Positions 1 through 5,054 of a DNA stretch of 5,247 nt are shown in pieces. A model generated the notes under the pieces. The model was given only the letters and a program-made list of their open reading frames with translations, was not told the DNA's origin and did no database searches. A program made the position numbers and the translations under genes. Each line of letters starts with the position of its first letter. Within the stretch, counting starts at the first letter, position 1. The stretch spans positions 1 to 5,247 of the forward strand of contig CALBSF010000026.1 in NCBI GenBank assembly GCA_937927795.1, read 5' to 3'. The stretch comes from an uncultured Rickettsiales bacterium. GTDB taxonomy: Bacteria; Pseudomonadota; Alphaproteobacteria; Rickettsiales; UBA1997.

Positions 1-68
1 CTATGGTTTTTGCAGTTAAAATTTGTGGTAAAATCCAGCGATTTAGCGGGAGAAAGTAGGGTTATCAT
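1..68 (-). CDS. yaaA: YaaA/DUF328 peroxide-stress protein, N-terminal fragment cut by the window edge
   Basis: Reading the minus strand from the ATG at 68-66 gives 22 codons open to the window edge. They begin MITLLSPAKSLDF, which matches the characteristic start of the YaaA (DUF328/UPF0246) family; the E. coli protein begins with a very similar LISPAKTLD stretch. YaaA is a cytosolic protein of roughly 250 residues in known members. In E. coli it belongs to the peroxide (OxyR) response and lowers free iron, limiting Fenton damage to DNA and proteins. Only the first tenth or so is visible, so integrity of the gene cannot be judged. It diverges from trcR across an 80-base gap that contains a good minus-strand promoter ending about 31 bases before this ATG. 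No clear Shine-Dalgarno sequence precedes the start. Identification rests on a short but distinctive N-terminus. Confidence 0.8.
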   Translation of the reverse strand, partial: MITLLSPAKSLDFTTNFNCKNH

Positions 69-78
69 AGATAAATTC

Positions 79-107
79 TTGCTTTTAAATTCAATTTGGG
101 TTTAAAT
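79..107 (+). promoter_or_regulatory. possible promoter for trcR-bcp
   Basis: TTGCTT (79-84) and TTAAAT (102-107) are 17 bases apart on the plus strand, within the yaaA/trcR divergent gap. Both are weaker matches to the sigma70 consensus than the yaaA promoter. The proposed -10 overlaps the yaaA -10 on the other strand, so the two polymerases would compete. This is the best plus-strand candidate I can see, but a different promoter is possible. Confidence 0.3.
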
Positions 108-134
108 TGTAGGTTATCTCATTAAAATATTCAA
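106..134 (-). promoter_or_regulatory. sigma70-type promoter for yaaA
   Basis: On the minus strand, TTGAAT (134-129) and TACAAT (111-106) are separated by 17 bases, five of six matches to consensus for the -10 box and four of six for the -35 box. Transcription would start near position 99 and give a leader of about 31 bases before the yaaA ATG. The sequence is AT-rich, so chance matches are easy, but spacing, orientation and distance to the gene all fit. Confidence 0.55.
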
Positions 135-148
135 TTTTACTAATAAAA

Positions 149-715
149 ATGACACAAGAATTACCTTTGATGCGCAAAGCAACCGCAGTTTGGTTGGTTG
201 AAAATACTTCGCTTACATTTAGTCAAATCGCCCGTTTTTGTGGGTTGCACGAACTTGAGGTTCAAGGCATTGCTGATGGCGATGTTGCAAGCGGAATCAT
301 TGGTCAAAATCCAATTTCATCTGGTCAATTAACTCACGAAGAAATCGCTAGATGTGAGAAAAAAGCTGAAAGTTCGTTAATTTTAAATAAAAGCGCGGCA
401 AGCCAAGTTAATGTAATAGAAAAAAAGGCAAAATATACTCCAATTGCGCGCCGCCAAGATAAGCCAGACGGCATTTCTTACTTGTTAAAATATTATCCAG
501 ATATTACTAACGCACAAATTAAAAAATTAGTTGGAACTACAGATAAAATGATCGATTCTATTAGAGATAGAAGTCATTGGAATATGAAAAATATTAAGCC
601 GCGCGATCTAGTTCTTTTGGGTCTTTGCAGCCAATCACAATTTAATGATGTGGTTGCTCAAATCAAAGTGGAAGAAGCTAAAGAAGATAGCGCGAAAAAG
701 AAAGATAAAAAATAA
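149..715 (+). CDS. trcR: TrcR-like cell-cycle transcriptional regulator (DUF1013)
   Basis: This 188-residue protein matches the DUF1013 family, named TrcR in alphaproteobacteria and described as an RNA-polymerase-associated cell-cycle transcription regulator. Family hallmarks seen are the opening PLMRKATAVWLVENT, the helix-turn-helix-like segment at about 22-44 (LTFSQIARFCGLHELEVQ), the block YTPIARRQDKPDGISYLL at 97-114, and a second helix-turn-helix-like stretch at about 119-145 ending RSHWN. The last 15 or so residues are a charged lysine-rich tail. The ATG at 149 is chosen because the conserved N-terminus begins right after it; a second in-frame ATG at 170 would lose part of it. There is no obvious Shine-Dalgarno sequence. 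The stop codon overlaps the bcp start (TAATG), which suggests co-transcription and coupled translation. Family assignment is firm; the cellular role is inferred from relatives. Confidence 0.88.
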   Translation: MTQELPLMRKATAVWLVENTSLTFSQIARFCGLHELEVQGIADGDVASGIIGQNPISSGQLTHEEIARCEKKAESSLILNKSAASQVNVIEKKAKYTPIARRQDKPDGISYLLKYYPDITNAQIKKLVGTTDKMIDSIRDRSHWNMKNIKPRDLVLLGLCSQSQFNDVVAQIKVEEAKEDSAKKKDKK

Positions 716-1179
716 TGAAATTGGAAGTTGGACAAGTTGCTCCTTTATTTGAAGGGTTAACCGATGAAGGAGGCGCAATTGCGCTTTTAGAATTAAAAGG
801 CAGAAATGTGGTTTTATATTTTTATCCAAAAGACGACACTCCTGGTTGCACAATTGAAGCTCAAGATTTTACTAGAAAAATTGACGAATTTGAAAAGCTT
901 GGAACCATAGTTCTTGGCGTTTCAAAAGATAGTAAAGCAAGTCATTGTAAATTTATCGAAAAATATCAAATTGCTTTTAATTTGCTAGTTGATGAATCTG
1001 CAGAAATTTGCGAAAAATATGGCGTAATCAAACAAAAATCAATGTTTGGTAAAAAATATATGGGAATTGAGCGTTCAACTTTCTTAATTGATAAGCTGGG
1101 TAAAATTGCTAAAATATGGAGCCCAGTAAAGGTTAATGGACATGTTGAGGAAGTGTTGAAGGCGATTAAGTCTCTTTAG
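715..1179 (+). CDS. bcp: Bcp/PrxQ-type thiol peroxidase (peroxiredoxin)
   Basis: A 154-residue cytosolic peroxiredoxin that would reduce hydrogen peroxide and organic peroxides using thiol donors such as thioredoxin. The active-site segment FYPKDDTPGCT places the peroxidatic cysteine at C45, with T42 and P43 in the usual T-P-x-C arrangement (TPGC) and the conserved arginine at R120 (GIERSTFLID). The length is typical of the family. The resolving cysteine that many Bcp proteins carry five residues later is Q50 here. Two other cysteines exist, C78 (SHCKF, in the helix where some PrxQ proteins place theirs) and C99, so the protein is either one-cysteine or uses an alternative partner. Its ATG shares a base with the trcR stop codon, and no Shine-Dalgarno sequence is visible, so it probably relies on translational coupling. 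No terminator follows; the rplY promoter begins 14 bases after the stop. Confidence 0.93.
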   Translation: MKLEVGQVAPLFEGLTDEGGAIALLELKGRNVVLYFYPKDDTPGCTIEAQDFTRKIDEFEKLGTIVLGVSKDSKASHCKFIEKYQIAFNLLVDESAEICEKYGVIKQKSMFGKKYMGIERSTFLIDKLGKIAKIWSPVKVNGHVEEVLKAIKSL

Positions 1180-1193
1180 GTTTCACAAAACTC

Positions 1194-1221
1194 TTGATAT
1201 TTATTTGGCGAGCACTATAAT
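1194..1221 (+). promoter_or_regulatory. sigma70-type promoter for rplY
   Basis: TTGATA (1194-1199) and a perfect TATAAT (1216-1221) lie 16 bases apart, in the 83-base gap between bcp and rplY. Transcription would start near 1228, leaving an AU-rich leader of about 35 bases. This is the strongest promoter match in the window and fits a ribosomal protein gene. The leader has no clear Shine-Dalgarno sequence before the ATG at 1263. Confidence 0.75.
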
Positions 1222-1262
1222 ACTGCGCCCTTACAATTAATAATTAAATTACTTAAAAAACT

Positions 1263-1919
1263 ATGTCTGTTGTTTTAAAGGCTTTGGAAAGACAAAAATT
1301 CGGCTCTTCTGAAACTAGAAAAATTAGAAATTCAGGTCGCATTCCTGCTATTATATATTCTACAAGCGGCAATATCAGCTTTAGCTTGGATACTAAAGAA
1401 TTCGAAAAAGAATATTTTGATGGAAATAGCTTAACTTCACTTTTTGAAATTGAATTAGGTGGCAAAAAAATCAAAGTAACTGCTCATAAAATTGAACTTG
1501 ATCCAGTTTCTGATCGTCCTATTCATATTGATTTTTTAAATTTTGCAGAAACAAAAGTTTTGCGCGCTAAGCCAAAATTAGATTTTGTTAATCAAGATAA
1601 ATCTCCTGGTTTGAAAAAAGGTGGTTTTTTACATATCGTGCTTCGCAGAGTTGAAGTTGTTTGTGATAATGAAAAATCAATGCCTCAAAAAATTGCAGTT
1701 GATATTGGATCACTTCAAGTTACTCAAAAAATCAGAGCCCATGATTTAAAACTTCCGGCTGGAGTTAAATTAATCAAAAAAGGAAATTTCTTAATCGCTA
1801 GTATTACTGGTCGTGGTAAAGCTGAAGAAGAAACTCCTGCAGCGGGCGCTCCTGCAGCCGGCGCAGCTCCTGCGGCTGGTGCTAAAGCTGACGAGAAAAA
1901 ACCAGCTGATAAAAAATAG
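1263..1919 (+). CDS. rplY: 50S ribosomal protein L25, CTC/TL5 long form
   Basis: A 218-residue protein of the L25/TL5/CTC family, which binds 5S rRNA in the large ribosomal subunit. The N-terminal domain (about 1-94) shows the typical RKIRNSGRIPAIIY stretch at 19-32 and the HKIELDPVSDRPIHIDF block at 75-91. A second beta-rich TL5-type domain runs from about 95 to 185 and includes PGLKKGGFLHIVLRRVEV. The final 30 or so residues are a low-complexity Ala/Pro/Gly then Lys-rich tail, common in alphaproteobacterial L25. The start is supported by the family N-terminus and by the promoter 40 bases upstream. It appears monocistronic, with its own promoter and terminator. Many bacteria place pth directly after rplY, but here it is absent and the next gene, thiC, is convergent. 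Confidence 0.95.
   Translation: MSVVLKALERQKFGSSETRKIRNSGRIPAIIYSTSGNISFSLDTKEFEKEYFDGNSLTSLFEIELGGKKIKVTAHKIELDPVSDRPIHIDFLNFAETKVLRAKPKLDFVNQDKSPGLKKGGFLHIVLRRVEVVCDNEKSMPQKIAVDIGSLQVTQKIRAHDLKLPAGVKLIKKGNFLIASITGRGKAEEETPAAGAPAAGAAPAAGAKADEKKPADKK
1836..1883 (+). repeat. Imperfect PAAGA-coding repeats in the L25 tail
   Basis: Three degenerate tandem units encode P-A-A-G-A within residues 192-207 of L25 (spacing 15 then 18 bases, the last gap with an extra alanine). The DNA is much richer in G and C than its surroundings because of alanine, proline and glycine codons. Synonymous differences between the units (GCA/GCG/GCC/GCT) show they are not a recent exact duplication. Length variation among strains is plausible. 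Confidence 0.7.
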
Positions 1920-1938
1920 GTTTTATTATTTATTCTTT

Positions 1939-1978
1939 AAAAAAAGCGAGGCGGTTTTAAAACTGCCTCGCTTTTTTT
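1939..1978 (+). terminator. Rho-independent terminator of rplY, possibly bidirectional
   Basis: An 11-base-pair stem (1946-1956 with 1961-1971) closes a TTAA loop and is followed by seven Ts (1972-1978); seven As precede it (1939-1945). In plus-strand RNA every stem position pairs, with one G-U wobble at 1953/1964. On the minus strand the same position becomes a C-A mismatch, but the hairpin is still strong and has a U-tract, so it could also end thiC-operon transcripts. It begins 20 bases after the rplY stop. Confidence 0.93.
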
Positions 1979-1991
1979 ATGTTTTTTAATA

Positions 1992-2077
1992 CCAAACCGT
2001 CATCTCGAGCAAAGATAAGAGATCTCATGAGTTCATCCGCCAGAGATCTCTTATCTTCGCTCGAGATGACAGTTTGG
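1992..2077. repeat. Imperfect 35-base-arm palindrome, probably a dispersed hairpin repeat
   Basis: Two arms, 1992-2026 and 2043-2077, are inverted copies that match at 33 of 35 positions around a 16-base centre. Within each arm are the palindromes CTCGAG and GAGATCTC. The motif GTCATCTCGAGC...GAGATCTC resembles, from memory, hairpin repeats scattered between genes in many bacterial genomes, including alphaproteobacteria. The mismatches are 1998/2071 and 2011/2058; both read C-A in plus-strand RNA and G-U in minus-strand RNA, so the thiC-side transcript would fold completely. No target-site duplication or transposase is visible. The element lies in the convergent rplY/thiC gap, just past the terminator; the 90 bases from it to the thiC stop hold nothing I recognise. 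Confidence 0.85.
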
Positions 2078-2167
2078 GTTTGGATTTTGGTTCGTGGATA
2101 AATTACCATCCCATTTTTTTAATTATGCCTAGTTTTATACATCCATGAAAATAAGTAGATGCTAAAA

Positions 2168-3967
2168 TTAAGTCGCATCAATAGAATCTTTTGAATCTGT
2201 TTTTTTGTAAATTTCAGAGCCTTGTTCTCTAAATTTTTCGCTCATTTCTTCCATTCCTTTTTGTGCTTCCTGTGATTTTGCATAATCTCTAACATCTTGA
2301 GAAATTTTCATTGAACAGAATTTGGGGCCGCACATTGAGCAGAAGTGGGCTAGTTTGGCGCCTTCCGCAGGAAGGGTTTCGTCGTGATATGATTTTGCGG
2401 TTTCTGGATCAAGAGATAAATTAAATTGATCTTGCCATCTAAATTCAAATCTTGCTTTAGAAAGCTCATCGTCCCAAGCTCTGGCTGCTTTATTTCCTTT
2501 GGCTAAATCTGCGGCGTGAGCTGCAATTTTATAAGCGATTACTCCTGCTCTAACATCATCTTTATTTGGCAGTCCTAAATGTTCTTTTGGAGTTACATAG
2601 CAAAGCATTGCACAGCCAAACCAACCAATCATTGCGGCGCCAATTGCAGATGTTATGTGATCGTAGCCAGGTGCGATATCAGTGGTTAGGGGCCCTAAAG
2701 TGTAGAATGGAGCTTCATGACAAAGCTTTAATTGCTTGTCCATATTTTCTTGAATCAGGTGCATTGGCACATGTCCAGGCCCTTCAATCATAACTTGGCA
2801 ATCATATTTCCAAGCAACTTTTGTAAGTTCGCCAAGTGTTTCTAATTCGCCAAATTGCGCAGCATCATTAGCATCAGCAATAGAGCCTGGGCGAAGGCCA
2901 TCGCCAAGAGAAAAACTCACATCATATTGATTCATTATTTCGCAAATTTCTTCAAAATGAGTATATAAAAAATTTTCTTTATGATGAGCAAGGCACCATT
3001 TAGCCATGATTGATCCGCCTCTAGAGACTATTCCAGTTACGCGATTGGCAGTTAGCGGAACATAGCGAAGCAAAACTCCGGCGTGAATTGTAAAATAATC
3101 AACACCTTGCTGCGCTTGCTCAATTAGTGTGTCGCGAAAGATTTCCCAAGTTAAATCTTCAGCAACGCCGCCAACTTTTTCTAACGCTTGATAAATTGGA
3201 ACTGTTCCAACCGGCACTGGGCAATTTCTAATAATCCATTCCCTGATATTGTGAATATTTTTTCCAGTAGATAAATCCATCAAAGTATCGCCGCCAAAAC
3301 GAGTTGACCAAATCATTTTTTCTACTTCATCTTCAACCCCAGAAAATATCGCTGAATTGCCGATATTAGCGTTGATTTTAACTAGAAAATTTCTACCAAT
3401 AATCATTGGCTCAGATTCTGGATGATTGATGTTTGATGGAATTATCGCGCGCCCTCTTGCAACTTCGTCGCGCACAAATTCGGCGGTAATATTGCCAAGC
3501 TTACTATTCATATTTTCGCGAATTGCGATATATTCCATTTCTTTGGTAATGATTCCAGCCCTTGCATAGGCTAGCTGCGTAGGCTTTTTACCATTTTTAG
3601 CGCGAAGTGGTTTAAAATCAGATAAATCAAATTCTGGAACTTGAGATTTGTTTCCTAAAGTAATGCCATTATCTTCTGGTTTTACAATTCTTCCCACATA
3701 TTCTTCAACATCGCCTCTTTCTTTAATCCAAGATTCTCTAAGCTTTGGTAAGCCTTTATTTAAATCAATTTTATCAACAAAATTTTGATCAGTAAAAATT
3801 CCTGAAGTATCATAAACCGTAAAATTTTTTCTCTCAGATTTTTCTGACAAAGTAATTTGGCGCATTGCAACTTTTACATCAGAAAATTTTTCACTTTGAA
3901 TATGAATTTTTGATGAAGAAGGGAGTGCGCCAAGCGTAAGGTTTTTGGTAATTTTATTATTTGTCAT
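2168..3967 (-). CDS. thiC: Phosphomethylpyrimidine synthase ThiC
   Basis: A complete 599-residue radical-SAM enzyme that converts aminoimidazole ribotide (AIR) to HMP phosphate, the pyrimidine half of thiamin. The C-terminal cluster motif C543-x2-C546-x4-C551 (CSMCGPKFC) binds the [4Fe-4S] cluster. H399 in EGPGHVPMH and H463 in KEHLGLP fit the two metal-binding histidines of the family, with the 64-residue spacing I recall for known ThiC structures. Further family blocks include QLAYARAGIITKEMEYIA (131-148), STRFGGDTLMDLSTG (221-235), TIHAGVLLRYVPLT (293-306) and SLGDGLRPGS (353-362). The N-terminal domain (about 1-90) is present, so this is the long bacterial form. Its ATG overlaps the ddpX end by 11 bases, without a strong Shine-Dalgarno sequence, so it is probably read from the hemJ promoter. 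No TPP riboswitch precedes it. Confidence 0.97.
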   Translation of the reverse strand: MTNNKITKNLTLGALPSSSKIHIQSEKFSDVKVAMRQITLSEKSERKNFTVYDTSGIFTDQNFVDKIDLNKGLPKLRESWIKERGDVEEYVGRIVKPEDNGITLGNKSQVPEFDLSDFKPLRAKNGKKPTQLAYARAGIITKEMEYIAIRENMNSKLGNITAEFVRDEVARGRAIIPSNINHPESEPMIIGRNFLVKINANIGNSAIFSGVEDEVEKMIWSTRFGGDTLMDLSTGKNIHNIREWIIRNCPVPVGTVPIYQALEKVGGVAEDLTWEIFRDTLIEQAQQGVDYFTIHAGVLLRYVPLTANRVTGIVSRGGSIMAKWCLAHHKENFLYTHFEEICEIMNQYDVSFSLGDGLRPGSIADANDAAQFGELETLGELTKVAWKYDCQVMIEGPGHVPMHLIQENMDKQLKLCHEAPFYTLGPLTTDIAPGYDHITSAIGAAMIGWFGCAMLCYVTPKEHLGLPNKDDVRAGVIAYKIAAHAADLAKGNKAARAWDDELSKARFEFRWQDQFNLSLDPETAKSYHDETLPAEGAKLAHFCSMCGPKFCSMKISQDVRDYAKSQEAQKGMEEMSEKFREQGSEIYKKTDSKDSIDAT

Positions 3968-4544
3968 TTTTTAAATCTAAAATATAATTTTTAACATTTT
4001 CAAGTTTGATAATTTCGTAATTTCTACAATTAAAAAGTTGATAATGCCACCATTCATTTTTGTAAAAATCAAATCCTGCAATTGACATAATTCCGGCCAA
4101 AATTAAACGATTTTTTTGCGCTGCTTTTGAAATTTTATTTGAATTATGAAATGCTAAATCAGAAAATTCATCAAAATCTGTGCCCATTTCTAATTCCTGT
4201 CCATCAAAATCACAAAGAGTTAAATCAATTGCAACGCCGCGGCAGTGAGGGATTGCGCCTCCATCAGGATTTGAAACAAATCCTCCGTTTATATCATTTG
4301 AAGGAAATTTATCAAACATATATTTTTGCACTTCAAGAGGGCGAAATGAATCCCAAATTTTAATTTTTAAACCAATATTTGAAGCTAGTAAAACTGCCTT
4401 ATTTAACGATTTTTCAGCATCTAAGTGTAAATAGCAAAATGGAAAGCTATACATTTTGTGGCCGCAAACATTATTATTTGAGGCGTAGCGCAAATCAATA
4501 ATAACGCCGTGTTTTTCTGCTGTTATTTCAACCAGATTATTCAT
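3957..4544 (-). CDS. ddpX: D-alanyl-D-alanine dipeptidase (VanX/DdpX, peptidase family M15D)
   Basis: A 195-residue zinc peptidase of the VanX/DdpX family, which hydrolyses the D-Ala-D-Ala dipeptide. All catalytic features are visible: R68 in WDSFRP, zinc ligands H100 and D107 in PHCRGVAIDLTL, catalytic E164 and zinc ligand H167 in EWWHY. The H-to-D spacing of seven and E-to-H spacing of three equal those of VanX (H116, D123, E181, H184). I see no signal peptide, so it should be cytosolic, as VanX is. It starts immediately after the hemJ stop (TAG then ATG, no gap) and overlaps thiC by 11 bases, so it is the middle gene of the operon. No vanA/vanH-like ligase or dehydrogenase genes are nearby, so a vancomycin-resistance role is not indicated; use of D-Ala-D-Ala as a nutrient or wall recycling is more likely by analogy with E. 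coli DdpX. Confidence 0.93.
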   Translation of the reverse strand: MNNLVEITAEKHGVIIDLRYASNNNVCGHKMYSFPFCYLHLDAEKSLNKAVLLASNIGLKIKIWDSFRPLEVQKYMFDKFPSNDINGGFVSNPDGGAIPHCRGVAIDLTLCDFDGQELEMGTDFDEFSDLAFHNSNKISKAAQKNRLILAGIMSIAGFDFYKNEWWHYQLFNCRNYEIIKLENVKNYILDLKNDK

Positions 4545-4979
4545 CTAAAAGGGTTTTAAAATTACCAAAGAAACAATTGCTATCATCAATAAAGTAGGAA
4601 TTTCATTGATATAGCGATAAAATTTTTGGCTATGTTTATTTTCGCCGCTAATAAATTTTTTGCGACACACGGATAAAAAGCCTTGATAAGCGGCAAGTAA
4701 TAAAACCAAAGTAATTTTAGCGTGAAGCCATTTTAAATCAAAACCGATTTGTAGCGCCAAATAAAATCCAAAAATAAAGGTTAAAATCATCGCCGGAGTC
4801 ATGATAAAATAAAGCAATCTTTTTTCCATAGTTTGGAAAATTTTATCAGTTTCGCCATTTTTTAAAACCTGGCAGTGATATACAAAAATCCTCGGTAAAT
4901 ATAGCAGCCCAGCCATCCAAGAAATAACTGCAACAATATGTAATATTTTAATTATGTCGTAAGTTTCAATTTCAGCCAT
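4545..4979 (-). CDS. hemJ: HemJ-type protoporphyrinogen IX oxidase (UPF0093 membrane protein)
   Basis: A 144-residue integral membrane protein of the HemJ family, which oxidises protoporphyrinogen IX to protoporphyrin IX in heme synthesis in bacteria lacking HemG/HemY. Four membrane segments are apparent at about 8-28, 56-78, 85-105 and 127-143. Family marks are ILHIVAVISWMAGLLYLPR (12-30) with H14, W21 and R30, WLHAKITLVLLLAAYQG (84-100) with H86 and K88, and the C-terminal RYINEIPTLLMI (122-133). The length matches the short HemJ proteins. The start is supported by a good Shine-Dalgarno sequence six bases upstream and by the family N-terminus. It is the first gene of the hemJ-ddpX-thiC operon, with a promoter about 30 bases before the ATG. 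A broader CopD-like membrane protein is the alternative, but the motif set favours HemJ. Confidence 0.92.
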   Translation of the reverse strand: MAEIETYDIIKILHIVAVISWMAGLLYLPRIFVYHCQVLKNGETDKIFQTMEKRLLYFIMTPAMILTFIFGFYLALQIGFDLKWLHAKITLVLLLAAYQGFLSVCRKKFISGENKHSQKFYRYINEIPTLLMIAIVSLVILKPF

Positions 4980-4985
4980 AATAAT

Positions 4986-4990
4986 TCCTT
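4986..4990 (-). promoter_or_regulatory. Ribosome binding site of hemJ
   Basis: AAGGA on the minus strand lies six bases before the hemJ ATG at 4979. It fixes that start and is the only clear Shine-Dalgarno sequence I found at any gene start in the window. Confidence 0.75.
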
Positions 4991-5015
4991 GATTAATTTG
5001 CCTTGTAAAACTACT

Positions 5016-5043
5016 ATTGTAGAAGCTTTATACTAAAACTCAA
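5016..5043 (-). promoter_or_regulatory. sigma70-type promoter of the hemJ-ddpX-thiC operon
   Basis: On the minus strand TTGAGT (5043-5038) and TACAAT (5021-5016) are 16 bases apart. Transcription would begin near 5009, giving a leader of about 30 bases. That is too short to hold a TPP riboswitch. The -10 hexamer is the same as in the proposed yaaA promoter. The -35 lies within the proposed prs transcription start region, so the two divergent promoters overlap. Confidence 0.6.
5029..5034 (+). promoter_or_regulatory. Candidate -10 box for prs
   Basis: TATACT on the plus strand is a five-of-six match to the -10 consensus, placing transcription start near 5041 and a leader of about 14 bases. The nearest -35-like hexamer, TTGTAA at 5003-5008, is 20 bases away, longer than normal, so the -35 is weak or the promoter depends on an activator. 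It sits face to face with the hemJ promoter. Confidence 0.4.
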
Positions 5044-5054
5044 ATTGAAAATAA

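Noticed and set aside
84..108. Two TTTAAATT copies 17 bases apart upstream of trcR, considered as a CtrA-like site
   Set aside because: The TTAA cores are 13 bases apart rather than the seven of the CtrA consensus, and such words are common by chance in AT-rich DNA.
115..148. Possible Fur or peroxide-regulator operator in the yaaA/trcR gap
   Set aside because: The stretch is AT-rich, but I could not align it convincingly with a Fur box or an OxyR pattern.
635..853. 72-residue minus-strand open frame across the trcR/bcp junction
   Set aside because: It lies opposite two well-identified genes, has no recognisable family motif and no promoter or ribosome binding site of its own.
1253..1474. 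73-residue minus-strand open frame inside rplY
   Set aside because: It is antisense to the conserved L25 N-terminal domain and shows no family features.
1992..2077. Palindrome as the inverted repeats of an insertion sequence or a CRISPR unit
   Set aside because: The centre is only 16 bases, there is no transposase, no flanking duplication is visible, and there is one copy only, so neither an IS nor an array fits.
2566..2793. 75-residue plus-strand open frame inside thiC
   Set aside because: It is antisense to the conserved ThiC core; the open frame follows from ThiC codon use.
4127..4363. 78-residue plus-strand open frame inside ddpX
   Set aside because: It is antisense to the catalytic region of DdpX and has no supporting signals.
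3957..4544. ddpX as part of a vancomycin-resistance cluster
   Set aside because: No D-Ala-D-Lac ligase, lactate dehydrogenase or two-component regulator gene is present, and the neighbours are hemJ and thiC.
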